Assembly: GCA_964291635.2 (NCBI GenBank)
Contig: OZ219908.1
Span: 1 to 64,000, forward strand
DNA: 64,000 nucleotides
DNA from: JAPPHA01 sp964291635
GTDB lineage: Bacteria > Pseudomonadota > Alphaproteobacteria > Rhodobacterales > Rhodobacteraceae
Reading direction: 5' to 3'
Under the pieces are notes generated by a model. The model saw only the letters and a program-made list of their open reading frames with translations, was not told where the DNA came from and ran no database searches. Within the stretch, counting starts at the first letter, position 1. The number at the start of each line of letters is the position of its first letter. The translations under genes were made by a program, and so were the position numbers. Below, piece after piece: positions 38,267 through 46,757 of the stretch.

Positions 38267-38704
38267 ATGGGACTGGGAAAGTGTTCCGATGCTGCAATAA
38301 CATTTAGAAGCGAAGGGCAGGAAACTGACGACTTGGATATTTTGGATGCGTTCAATTTCGCCATGGCAACATGGGGGGCAGATGGGAAGATCAAATCAGG
38401 CTCATTTCAACGGGTTGTTGAACTTGATTGCTCCAACGCACGAACGAGTGACAACCCAAACTACCTCCAGTGCATGGCAGTCGCCCACTGGGCTACAGGG
38501 GAAACCTCTGAAGCCGTTGACTATCTGGATCAGGCGAAGGAGGCCTCCAGCAAGTCTCATAGTCGAACAGAGTTCAGCTGCTGGCAATATTTGCAAGTAA
38601 GTGCTAAAGAGTTTGAAGTGGATCTTATTGAAATTCGGGCTATGGTTGAAGGCGTTGGGGATGCGAGGGCCCCTAAATTCGCGATGCAGGCCGCGAAATC
38701 TTGA
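38267..38704 (+). CDS. Hypothetical TPR-like protein in a low-GC patch
   Basis: The ATG at 38267 is preferred over TTG at 38258; neither has a good ribosome site. The 145-residue product has helix-turn patterns like tetratricopeptide repeats (GLGKCSDAAITFRSE, HWATGETSEAVDYLDQAKE), no signal peptide and no membrane segment. The codons are AT-richer than those of neighbours. The frame is open for about 75 bp further upstream, so it may be the tail of a longer, lost gene. Function unknown. Confidence 0.5.
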   Translation: MGLGKCSDAAITFRSEGQETDDLDILDAFNFAMATWGADGKIKSGSFQRVVELDCSNARTSDNPNYLQCMAVAHWATGETSEAVDYLDQAKEASSKSHSRTEFSCWQYLQVSAKEFEVDLIEIRAMVEGVGDARAPKFAMQAAKS

Positions 38705-38861
38705 CTCCCCATACGGATCCTAGATCGAACACGTTAGTTTTCATGGTCACGACTTCAAGACATTTCGCTTTGTCGTCTGCGGTACCGAGCGGGCCGAACG
38801 TGTATCTTTTTCCACAACAACCGATCTCAACAGTTTGTTGCCTTGCAAATGAAGGTGAAAT

Positions 38862-39761
38862 CTAAACCGAGCTCGCCTTGACATCGCTGAGTGCCCGGAG
38901 ACTGTCGCCGATCATGTTCAGCGACAAAATCGTCAGGAACATGACCGCGGCCGGGACCAGCGTAACCTGGGGCGCCCTGCCGATGTCCTCGAAACCGTCG
39001 GCAATCATCTTGCCCCAGCTCGGCGTGGGCGGAGGAAAACCGACACCCAGGAATGCCAGTGAACCCTCAATGATGATCACGATCGACATCCCGAACAACA
39101 CAAGGGACAACATGGGAACGATCACGTTCGGGAGCAGTTCCCTAACCATTATGCGTAGGCTGGAAGCGCCCTGGGCCTGTGCAGCCAGGACGAATTCCCG
39201 CTCCGCAAAGAGGATCGTGTTCGCCCGAGCCACCCGTGCCTCGGCGGGAATTCCGAAAAAGGCCAACGCCAGTATCATGACAGGAAGCGTGGCTCCGAAG
39301 AAGAACAGGACAACCATGACGCCCACGATGTTGGGGAATGCCAGGATCGAGTCGGTGAAAATGCTGACGGCGGAATCGACGCGGCCGCGGAAGTACCCGG
39401 CCGACAGGCCGAGCACGAGCCCGGCCAGGAGGCTCAGGAAGGGAGCGGTGAATGCGAGCTGCAGCGAAATCCGCGCACCGTAGATGACCCGTGACAGCAT
39501 GTCCCGGCCAACGGCGTCCGTTCCGAGAATGGATCCTTCCGAGAACAGCGGTGCGAACTGCCTGTCGAGATCGGTGCTCAGCGGATCGTCGATGGGCAAA
39601 ACGTCCGCGAGAATGGCGCTCAGGCAAATCAGGACCAGCCAGCCGAGCGCAAACCAGAACACGAGGCCGACACGCGCCCACCAGGGCTGGAGCGTGTCCT
39701 TTTTCGCCAGCCTTGCAACGGGTCCGAGCAGGCGCCTGGAATTTCGCATGAACCCGACCAT
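38862..39761 (-). CDS. Dipeptide-type ABC transporter permease (DppC-like)
   Basis: The 299-residue inner-membrane protein has a first helix near residue 35, the OppC-type extracytoplasmic loop (GTDAVGRDMLSRVIYGAR) and five further helices with the permease loop EARVARANTILFAEREFVLAAQ, which contacts the ATPases. The ATG at 39761 is 3 nt after the stop of the DppB-like gene. It is the last gene of the leftward import operon. With the DppB-like protein it forms the channel for a peptide-like solute. Confidence 0.92.
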   Translation of the reverse strand: MVGFMRNSRRLLGPVARLAKKDTLQPWWARVGLVFWFALGWLVLICLSAILADVLPIDDPLSTDLDRQFAPLFSEGSILGTDAVGRDMLSRVIYGARISLQLAFTAPFLSLLAGLVLGLSAGYFRGRVDSAVSIFTDSILAFPNIVGVMVVLFFFGATLPVMILALAFFGIPAEARVARANTILFAEREFVLAAQAQGASSLRIMVRELLPNVIVPMLSLVLFGMSIVIIIEGSLAFLGVGFPPPTPSWGKMIADGFEDIGRAPQVTLVPAAVMFLTILSLNMIGDSLRALSDVKASSV

Positions 39762-39764
39762 CAA

Positions 39765-40727
39765 CTAGATTGCCTCCGGTCGCCGTCCCACACGTGGGTC
39801 CAGCACGGCGTAGAGAATGTCGACAGTCAGATTGATCACCACGTAGGCTATGGCCGAAAACGTCACGATCGCCTGGACAACAAGGACATCCCGGGCGTCG
39901 ATAGCGTCGATCAGCAATTTGCCGATCCCGGGAAGCGCGAAGATGTTCTCGACGATCACCAGTCCGCTGATCAATCGTCCGACCTGCAATCCGAGGACGG
40001 TGACGAGCGTGAACATGGACGGCCGCAGCGCGTGCCGAAAGAGTATGTAGCCCGTTGACATGCCCTTCGCCTTGGCCAGCGCGATGTAGTCCTCCTGCAG
40101 GGTCGTGATCATGTCGACTCGCAGAACACGAAGAAAGATGGGCACTTCGCTCAATCCGATGGCCAGCATCGGCAGGATGAAGTACTTCAGGTTCGTCGAC
40201 ACGCCCATGAACATCGGCGCGTGCCCTGCCGCTGGCAGGGCCTTGAGAATAACGGCGAAAACCCAGACGAACAGGATGGACGTGACAAACGGCGGGGTTG
40301 CCACGATTCCGAACGCGCTGCCCGAAATCCACCTGTCGATGGCCCTGTTGTTCCGATAGGCGCAGAGAATGCCCAGGGGGACGGCCACCACGAGGGCAAA
40401 GGCCAGCGACATGACCATGAGTTGCAGCGTTACCGGTATGCGCTGGACCAGAAGGTCACCGATCTTCTTCCCGGTGATATACGAACGTCCCAGGTCACCC
40501 TGGGCCAGGTCGCCCAGCCAAGTGAAGTAGCGGACAAGCAGGGGCTTATCGAGACCGAGATCGACCATGATCTGGCGGCGCAACTCGGGATCGTTCGCCG
40601 CTTGGTCGTCGGCGAGGATGGCGTCCACGACATCGCCGGGAAGCAGGTTCACGAGCACGAAGCTCGCGAACGTCACCAGGAAGAACACCGGGACAAGATG
40701 AACGAGCCTTTTACGGAAATAGGCCAT
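39765..40727 (-). CDS. Dipeptide-type ABC transporter permease (DppB-like)
   Basis: This 320-residue protein has six membrane helices, the first at about 9-30. The OppB-family N-terminal segment (LPGDVVDAIL, MVDLGLDKPLLVRYFTWLG) and the ATPase-contact loop (LQEDYIALAKAKGMSTGYIL) are clear. It pairs with the DppC-like protein encoded next. A 450-bp gap separates it from the upstream ATPase genes, so it may have its own promoter. Confidence 0.92.
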   Translation of the reverse strand: MAYFRKRLVHLVPVFFLVTFASFVLVNLLPGDVVDAILADDQAANDPELRRQIMVDLGLDKPLLVRYFTWLGDLAQGDLGRSYITGKKIGDLLVQRIPVTLQLMVMSLAFALVVAVPLGILCAYRNNRAIDRWISGSAFGIVATPPFVTSILFVWVFAVILKALPAAGHAPMFMGVSTNLKYFILPMLAIGLSEVPIFLRVLRVDMITTLQEDYIALAKAKGMSTGYILFRHALRPSMFTLVTVLGLQVGRLISGLVIVENIFALPGIGKLLIDAIDARDVLVVQAIVTFSAIAYVVINLTVDILYAVLDPRVGRRPEAI

Positions 40728-41177
40728 GCGCCACTATTCTCCCTGAGCTCGCCCGAGGCCGGCGGCCCGAGTTCTCACGTTCACTGTCAGCGGCACCTCG
40801 GCACAGCCTCCCGAATTTATGGACGACTTGCGGTGAGCGGGCAACAGGGGCGACTTCCGGCACTGCCTGCAGCACCGGTCGCCGAATCCGAACATGGCGC
40901 CCCCGTCACGGCACGAAAACGGCTCCGCGAACGCATTCGGCGTACCCACGATCTTCCGGCAGGGATGACAGGCCGTTGGACGGTCCCGGCCGTCGCGCAG
41001 GATGAAGCCGTTATCCCGGCCGACTCCTCGCGGCGAACGGCGACGGGAGGGCAGGCTACGATCTCGTCGCCGGGAACCCCCCGCCCGAGGTTACGCAAAC
41101 TCTTCCGAGGGAAAACGCGCCTGGTGCCATCGCCCCCGGATCCTCGTTCCCGATGCCGCTTCACGCGCCCGTACCGG
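40728..41177 (-). other. Gap of 450 bp inside the importer gene block
   Basis: No supported gene. It separates the ATPase pair from the permease pair; a lost gene or internal promoter is possible. Open frames on both strands here have no recognisable similarity. Confidence 0.4.
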
Positions 41178-42149
41178 TCACTTCGTCAACGGGAAATGGC
41201 AGCAAACATGGTGTTGCCTGTCGACCTGCCGCAGTTCGGGAACAACCTGCGCGCACCGTTTCCGGGCAAACCTGCAACGCGTGCGGAAGCGGCATCCGCT
41301 CGGCGGCCTGAGAGGTGACGGGATTTCGCCTGCGAGGACGGTTTCCCGACCGCGGCCGGATCGGCCTCTGTCGATGGCAGGAATGGAGGAAATCAGGCCC
41401 GCCGTATAGGGATGTGCAGGCGCATCGTAGATTCTTGCGGAATCTGCGACTTCGCAGAGGTTTCCGAGGTACATCACCGCGACCCGGTCACTGATGTTCT
41501 TGACGACCGCCAGGTCGTGGCTGATGAACAGCAGCGTCAGGCCGTAGCGTTCCTTCATGTCTTCGAGGAGATTCAGGATCTGCGCCTGAACCGAAACGTC
41601 GAGCGCGGAAACCGGCTCGTCGCAGACGATGAGCTTCGGCTCCATGATCAGGGCGCGGGCTATGCAGATGCGCTGGCACTGTCCCCCGGAAAACTGGTGG
41701 GGCCGGCGTTCCATGCTGGTGTCCGGATCCACGCCGACCGCGTTCAGCACTTCCCGCACCCTCTCTTCCCGTTCCTGTCGCGTACCGACACCCGCGATCA
41801 CCATTGGCTCCGCGACGATATCCTTGACCTTGCGGCGCGGATTCAGGGACGACACCGGATCCTGGAAAATGATCTGCAGGCGGTGACGCACGGGCCGCAA
41901 TTCCGCCTGCGACATGCCCGTCAGTTCGGCGCCTTCGAAGAACACCTTGCCGGAGGTCGGCCTTGGCAACTGCAATATCGCCCGCCCCGTCGTGGACTTT
42001 CCACAGCCGGATTCGCCCACGAGGCCAAGCGTCTCGCCTTCTTCAAGGTCAAGGTCGATACCCTGGATCGCCGCAAAACGCCCGTGCTCGGTCGCGTACT
42101 CGACCGACACGTCCTTGACCGACAGGATCGGGCCGTTCGGGGCCTTCAC
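41178..42149 (-). CDS. Dipeptide-type ABC transporter ATPase (DppF-like)
   Basis: The start is GTG at 42149, overlapping the stop of the preceding ATPase gene (GTGA). The open frame extends further but without family similarity. The 323-residue protein has Walker A GESGCGKST, signature FSGGQCQR, Walker B LIVCDEPVSALD and switch ISHDLAV. A C-terminal oligopeptide-transporter extension has several cysteines (CRFRTRCRFARKRC). It energises uptake with the DppD-like ATPase. Confidence 0.93.
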   Translation of the reverse strand: MKAPNGPILSVKDVSVEYATEHGRFAAIQGIDLDLEEGETLGLVGESGCGKSTTGRAILQLPRPTSGKVFFEGAELTGMSQAELRPVRHRLQIIFQDPVSSLNPRRKVKDIVAEPMVIAGVGTRQEREERVREVLNAVGVDPDTSMERRPHQFSGGQCQRICIARALIMEPKLIVCDEPVSALDVSVQAQILNLLEDMKERYGLTLLFISHDLAVVKNISDRVAVMYLGNLCEVADSARIYDAPAHPYTAGLISSIPAIDRGRSGRGRETVLAGEIPSPLRPPSGCRFRTRCRFARKRCAQVVPELRQVDRQHHVCCHFPLTK

Positions 42150-43168
42150 GGGTCTGTCCCGGCCAGCGGATACCAGCACGCGTAGAGATGATCGGACCCG
42201 CACATCGAGACCAGCTGCGGCGGGCGTTCGCGACAATCGTCACGCGCGTATGTGCACCGCTCGTGGAAGCGGCATCCGCCCGGAACGTTCAGCAGGTTGG
42301 GCGGCAGACCCGGTATCGAGTAGAGGCGTGTATGCGGTGGGTCCGACATGACGGGCACCGATTTCATCAGCGCTTCCGTGTAGGGCATGCGGGGGTTCTC
42401 CAGCAGTTCGGCGGTTTCGCACCGCTCGACGATCTGCCCCGCGTACATGACGGCGACCTCGTCCGCGAAGCCAGCGACAATCCCGAGATCGTGCGTGATG
42501 AGAATGATCGCCATGTCACGCTGGCGTTGGAGTTGACGGAGGAGGTCCAGGATCTGCCCCTGGATCGTGACGTCGAGAGCCGTCGTGGGCTCGTCGGCGA
42601 TCAGCAGCTTCGGCTCTCCGGCAAGAGCGATGGCGATCGCGACGCGTTGCCGCATTCCACCCGAGAGATGCATGGGATAGTTCCCCATCTGGCGCCCCGG
42701 GTCGGCAATGCCGACCGAGCCCAGGAGTTCGATCGCCCGCTCCCGCGCCGCCCGGGACGGCAACCCGCAGCGCCGCGTCAGCACTTCGGTCAATTGGCGG
42801 CCGATCTTCATGACCGGGTTGAGGGAGGACATCGGGTCCTGGAAGACCATCGCGATTTCGCGGCCCCGCACCTCGCGCATTTCGCCCGGCGTCAGTTGGC
42901 GCAGGTCGCGACCTTCGAAAACGACCCTGCCCTGGTACTTGACGGAACCGTCGTGGGCGAGGATGTCGATGATGGACCGGGACAAGACACTCTTGCCGGA
43001 GCCCGATTCCCCGACGATGCCAAGCACGCGTCCATGTTCGAGCCTGAACGATACTCCATCAACCGCGCGGGCAATCCCCCTTGGTGTCACGAAGTGGGTC
43101 GAGAGGTCTTTGACCTCCAGCAGAGGCGGTTGTTCTCGTGAAGCTCGGTTTGTTCCTGGATCATTCAT
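42146..43168 (-). CDS. Dipeptide-type ABC transporter ATPase (DppD-like)
   Basis: This 340-residue protein opens the importer operon. It has Walker A GESGSGKS, Q-loop VFQDPMSSLNP, signature LSGGMRQR, Walker B LLIADEPTTALD and switch ITHDLGI. The C-terminal part CRFHERCTYARDDC is the oligopeptide-ABC tail. It overlaps the DppF-like gene by 4 nt. The binding protein at 34723 is the likely partner although on the other strand. Confidence 0.93.
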   Translation of the reverse strand: MNDPGTNRASREQPPLLEVKDLSTHFVTPRGIARAVDGVSFRLEHGRVLGIVGESGSGKSVLSRSIIDILAHDGSVKYQGRVVFEGRDLRQLTPGEMREVRGREIAMVFQDPMSSLNPVMKIGRQLTEVLTRRCGLPSRAARERAIELLGSVGIADPGRQMGNYPMHLSGGMRQRVAIAIALAGEPKLLIADEPTTALDVTIQGQILDLLRQLQRQRDMAIILITHDLGIVAGFADEVAVMYAGQIVERCETAELLENPRMPYTEALMKSVPVMSDPPHTRLYSIPGLPPNLLNVPGGCRFHERCTYARDDCRERPPQLVSMCGSDHLYACWYPLAGTDP

Positions 43169-43296
43169 CGTGCCTCAGCCGGTTTGCACAAATTGCAACC
43201 GGGCGACAAGTACGTGGTATGTCCGGTCGACAGGCATGAGCATGACGGTTTGTTCGCGGTGGGTAAACTGATTTTTTTTAACAAGGAAGGTCACTA

Positions 43297-43811
43297 TTGG
43301 CATCGTCACATTACAACATTGTTGTTGTAATCATGATGCTTGGCTTCATCCACATCAACGCCGCTCCACGGCCTGTCCTGCCGCCAGGTCTGCATGTCGC
43401 CGGCTTACAGGCCGTCGAGCAACGCATTGCCTACAACCGGTGGCGACGCCAACTGGCCAATGGTCTGCTCAGTGCTTGTGTCAAACCGGCCACGTCGGGA
43501 TGTCGTTCGCTCTACCTTGATGGCAGTTTTGTCACAGAGAAGCCAAAACCCGGCGACTTTGATGCCTGTTGGGACCCTGTCGGTGTCGATCGGCAACGAT
43601 CGTACCCGGCGTTCCTGGACATTTCAAACCGCCGCGCCAGGCAGAAGAAGAGATTTGGCGGAGAGTATTTTCCATCGACAACCAAGGCGGATGTACTGGG
43701 TCGGACCTAAATGGATTTTTTCAACTCGAGATGTCTACCGGCCTAGTCAAGGGGATCTTGCACATCGACCTAACAAATGAACCAATGATCAAACCAGAGG
43801 TGACGCCGTGA
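43297..43811 (+). pseudogene. DUF6932-like gene with a frameshift, first gene of a three-gene cassette
   Basis: A TTG start at 43297 follows AAGGAAGG. The first frame runs to a stop at 43708-43710 and contains LPPGLHVAG, LDGSFVTEKPKPGDFD and FGGEYFPS, which I recognise as the DUF6932-type pattern. The expected continuation (FFQLEMSTGLVKGILHIDLT) lies in another frame, so there is a one-base frameshift near 43690-43705. The intended stop overlaps the start of the next gene (GTGA, 43808-43811). The family may be nucleotidyltransferase-related, but I am not sure. The first membrane-like stretch (about residues 8-22) looks fortuitous. Confidence 0.65.
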
Positions 43812-44437
43812 TTTACAGTGACAAACAATATGGCATTTCCAGAGGTGAGCTGGAAAAACAAAACGACGCGCTGGCTATCACGGAGGCGCTTCCACCGGAC
43901 GATGAATGGGTTCGAAATCTCGAAATTGACGGCCTCAAGAGCCAAATTGCCGAGATCGAAGCCGACATTGCGCATTACGACATGCTCAAGTCGGGTGAAA
44001 TTGCCTTTGCCAAGTCATTCTCGCTCGATGGGCTGCCTGGCGTCCTGATACAAGCGCGGATCGCCTCTTGCATGAGTCAAACCGACCTTGCGAAAGCGAT
44101 CGGGTTGAGGCCGCAACAGATTCAACGGTAAGAGTCTTCGGAGTATATGAGAGCGAGCCTATCGCGGTTGATTGAGGTTTCACGCATTCTCAATGTCCAT
44201 GTTGAAGGACTGTTTGACACCAAAGCCAATACACAACGTACGGTTTTTTCGTGGTCAAACCTCGATGATGTCGTTTGGCGCGCGCTACCGGCCAAAGAAA
44301 TGACAATGCGGCGCTGGTTCGACGTGCCGAGGGGCACCAATCCGATCGAACGGGCTAAAGCCTAAATTCTGAAAGCGGCTGGTCTGCAGATCCTAACCGC
44401 CATGCATCGGAAAAAGATGCGCGCTGCGACCCTGCCG

Positions 44438-44445
44438 AATGAATA
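44438..44445 (+). repeat. 8-bp target duplication, left copy
   Basis: AATGAATA; an identical copy lies at 45641-45648. Both belong to the interrupted host gene and flank the TnpB-bearing element directly. Confidence 0.85.
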
Positions 44446-44520
44446 GGGGATTATATCGATTACTTGACATTCATGCTGCCAGTTTCCGATCGATTTCACG
44501 GGTCATGGCGGTTACCGACA
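44446..44520 (+). repeat. Left arm of long imperfect inverted repeat
   Basis: Matches the right arm (about 45565-45640) in inverted orientation over about 70 bp with small gaps. Read on the minus strand it would encode TREIDRKLAA-stop, an echo of the tnpB end TREIDRNQAA-stop, so the arm holds a mirrored copy of the 3' end of tnpB. Confidence 0.8.
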
Positions 44521-44651
44521 CCTGATCGTGACCTTGGATGATTCATGGTCATGATTCCTTGACAATTCAGGCAGATCGTGTCGTGATCGCGTGACGGGAA
44601 GGTGCTGATTTTCCTGTCGCCGTATGATCCTTGTGCCGAAGGCCCGACCGC

Positions 44652-45611
44652 GTGAGCGAGACCTCCACATACCGCAACATCATCTACCGGCTTCTGCCAG
44701 GCTCCAGGGCGAACGCACGGCGCCTGGCCGGACAGGCGGGCGCCTGCCGCTTCGTCTGGAACACGATACTGGGGCAGCACAATGACGCCCATGAGGAGGC
44801 GAAGGCCAACGGGGAGAAACCTCCGTCGGTTTCCTTCTTCTCGCTCGGCAAGGAGTTCACCAGTCTCCGCAACGAAATCCCGTGGCTTTGCGCGTACTCC
44901 TTCGCCATCACCCGGTACGTGCTCAAGTACCAGGCCGATGCGTGGAAGGCGTTCTTCAGGGGCGAGGCAGGACATCCACGCTTCAAGTCCCGCCACGGGT
45001 CGACGCCGTCCTTCACCATTCCCCAGGCCGTCACCATCAGGGACGACATGATCTCCATCCCGAGGGTTGGTCCCATGCGCATCCGGCGGAAGGGGTCACG
45101 GCGGCGCATGAGAACCAGGCTCAGGCTGCAGAGGCTCCAGCGAAAGCGGGCCAACAGGCGCAGGAACTGGCAACACCAGGTCAGCCGCCGGATCGCGAAC
45201 CGGGCGGGCACGGTGATTGTCGAGAAGCTCAACACCCAGGGCATGACCAAATCGGCAAGGGGCACGCTCGAGAACCCCGGCACGAAGGTGAAGGCCAAGT
45301 CCGGTCTCAACCGGGAGATACTCAACACCGGCTGGCATGGCATGAAGGAGAAGCTCGCCTACAAGTGCGCATTGGTGGAGATCGATCCTGCCTTTACCTC
45401 AGAGACCTGCTACAATTGTGGATGGGTGAACAAGGCCTCCCGCCCGTCGCAGGCTGAATTCACGTGCGTGGCCTGCGGCCACGCGGATCATGCGGACCTG
45501 AACGCGGCCCGCAACATCATGGCCTCCGGGATTGGGGCTTCTGCACGGCGAGGGGCGTTTGCGTTGGCAACCCCTGTGACCCGTGAAATCGATCGAAATC
45601 AGGCAGCGTGA
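44652..45611 (+). CDS. tnpB: TnpB family protein with RuvC-I region deleted
   Basis: GTG at 44652 is the likely start (a longer frame starts at TTG 44631). The 319-residue product has the N-terminal helical and beta regions of TnpB. RuvC-II Glu is present (VIVEKLNTQGMT, Glu191). The zinc-ribbon cysteines CYNCG and CVACG are present, as is RuvC-III Asp (HADLNAARN, Asp282). Between IRRKG and RMRTRLRLQRLQRK the usual segment with the first catalytic Asp (GxDxG/N-type) is missing, roughly 60 residues. The protein is shorter than typical TnpB (about 350-420). It is probably nuclease-inactive but may still bind its omega RNA. The stop is 29 bp before the element's right end, inside the inverted repeat. 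Confidence 0.85.
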   Translation: MSETSTYRNIIYRLLPGSRANARRLAGQAGACRFVWNTILGQHNDAHEEAKANGEKPPSVSFFSLGKEFTSLRNEIPWLCAYSFAITRYVLKYQADAWKAFFRGEAGHPRFKSRHGSTPSFTIPQAVTIRDDMISIPRVGPMRIRRKGSRRRMRTRLRLQRLQRKRANRRRNWQHQVSRRIANRAGTVIVEKLNTQGMTKSARGTLENPGTKVKAKSGLNREILNTGWHGMKEKLAYKCALVEIDPAFTSETCYNCGWVNKASRPSQAEFTCVACGHADHADLNAARNIMASGIGASARRGAFALATPVTREIDRNQAA

Positions 45612-45640
45612 TGCGTTGTCAAGTAATCGATTCAATTCCC

Positions 45641-45648
45641 AATGAATA
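45641..45648 (+). repeat. 8-bp target duplication, right copy
   Basis: AATGAATA identical to 44438-44445, directly after the right inverted repeat. Confidence 0.85.
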
Positions 45649-46277
45649 CGCTTCACTCGCGTGGCAGGCGCGGATGCTAGAACGCGCCAAAAAACGTGTT
45701 GAAGAAGAAGTGATACCGGCGTTCACGTATGATGATCGGTGGATTGCCGACCTGGTAGCCCTGACTCGCCGAAAAGATGGGCTCTAAAGCGCGCCAGGTG
45801 CCTCCTGGCCCAAAATGGCGTCGTCCTGGTAACCGAAGAGCATCTGCCCGGTACGTATCTCGACGGTGCAGCCATGTTTGGCGAGTCAAATCACCCGATC
45901 ATTGGCCTCACCCTGCGTCATGACCGCCTCGACAATTTCTGGTTCGTGCTCTTCCATGAACTTGGCCATGTGTACATGCATTTGTGTGACGGGCCGCGAT
46001 ACGATTTCTTTGACGATGAGGGGTCGTCCGCGATTGATCACATCGAACTTGTGGCTGACAGATTCGCACTCGATCATCTCGTTCCGGAAAAGTCGTGGGA
46101 TCAATGTCTGTCCCGCTTCGCTCTCTCAGAGGAAGCCGTTCGACTAGATGCCAATAGCCTGGGAATTGACGCCAGCATCATTGCTGGCCGCAACCGTAAA
46201 GAACAGGTCAACTACACCATCCTCACCGAGTTGGTCGGCCACAAACAGGTTCGAACCCAACTCCTCGAGGTAGCCCG

Positions 46278-46662
46278 ATGATCTTTACCGACGAGAACTA
46301 CGTATCGGCCCTTCGATGGCGGATGGCCGAGTATCAGGCCTTGATGAGGCTTCGGAAATGCGTGAAAGAAATGGTTGTACCGCAGATCTGTGTGCCGGAA
46401 GTCGAATTTGACTTCGAGCTTTGGCAACCCCAAAAAAAACGTGCAACAGCACATCTTGCCGTTTCCCGAGAAGTTCCGCGCAAAATGGGAGAACCGACCC
46501 GCCTGGATCACGCTGAACGAAAAAATCACTGTTGGCCGGATGAACGATGGTGCCCATGTCTTCGACCACATCGAAAAATGTGCGAAATGCCAAGTTGGCC
46601 CGAGCAGCTTGACCCGATGGAAAGACGGGAATCAACCACCGCATTTCGCTGGTTGTGCGTGA
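46278..46662 (+). pseudogene. T4-beta-protein-like gene, frameshifted and truncated
   Basis: ATG at 46278 overlaps the ImmA-like stop by 4 nt. The opening (FTDENYVSALRWRMAEYQAL, ICVPEVEFDFELW) has the pattern of the beta family/T4 beta protein group. At about 46428-46440 a CCCC-A8 run shifts the frame. The continuation in the other frame reads FPEKFRAKWENRPAWITLNE and VFDHIEKCAKCQVGPSSL and stops at 46660-46662. The family is normally 300-plus residues, so the 3' half is lost, probably through the IS relic just downstream. It is the third gene of the broken cassette. Confidence 0.65.
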
Positions 46663-46669
46663 CCTCGCC

Positions 46670-46735
46670 ACGCTGTCCACTGCAGCCTGAGAAGCAGGAA
46701 GCCCCGTCCTTCAGGGAGGGGAGCCGTCACTGTGC
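46670..46735 (+). mobile_element. Relic of an IS605/IS1341-type right end (TnpB tail and omega-RNA-like hairpin)
   Basis: The frame reads EKQEAPSFREG, a pattern seen at the end of TnpB proteins in IS605-type elements. The DNA folds into a hairpin CCCCGTCC-TTCA-GGGAGGGG, typical of the right end and omega-RNA 3' end of these elements. No tnpB body is next to it, so it is a remnant, and it sits where the T4-beta-like gene is cut off. Confidence 0.55.
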
Positions 46736-46757
46736 GCGTTTCAGGAGATTACCACCT

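Larger units (their letters stand above)
44446..45640 (+). mobile_element. 1195-bp inverted-repeat element carrying only a TnpB gene
   Basis: The ends are inverted repeats: 44446-44469 matches the reverse complement of 45617-45640 at 21 of 24 positions, including TCGATTACTTGACA. The similarity continues inward with 18 identical bases (GATCGATTTCACGGGTCA at 44488-44505 and its complement at 45577-45594). An 8-bp direct duplication flanks the element and the host frame is restored by its removal. The only gene is a tnpB (44652-45611). No DDE transposase is present, so mobility would need one supplied in trans. Confidence 0.85.
43808..46281 (+). pseudogene. XRE helix-turn-helix / ImmA-IrrE-like metallopeptidase gene, interrupted and mutated
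   Basis: Three parts join into one family-like protein. The 5' part (43808-44445) has an XRE helix-turn-helix (MSQTDLAKAIGLRPQQIQR). It has a stop (TAA, 44129-44131) where Tyr is expected, and another at 44363-44365. A 1195-bp TnpB element follows. The 3' part (45641-46281) includes LAWQARMLERAKKRVEEEV and, after a frameshift near 45778, the metallopeptidase domain with HELGH and a following conserved acidic block. Removing the element and one 8-bp duplication joins ATLPNE to YASLAWQAR in frame. The stop overlaps the next gene's ATG (ATGA). Such proteins are often antitoxin-like regulators that cleave a partner repressor. Confidence 0.8.
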
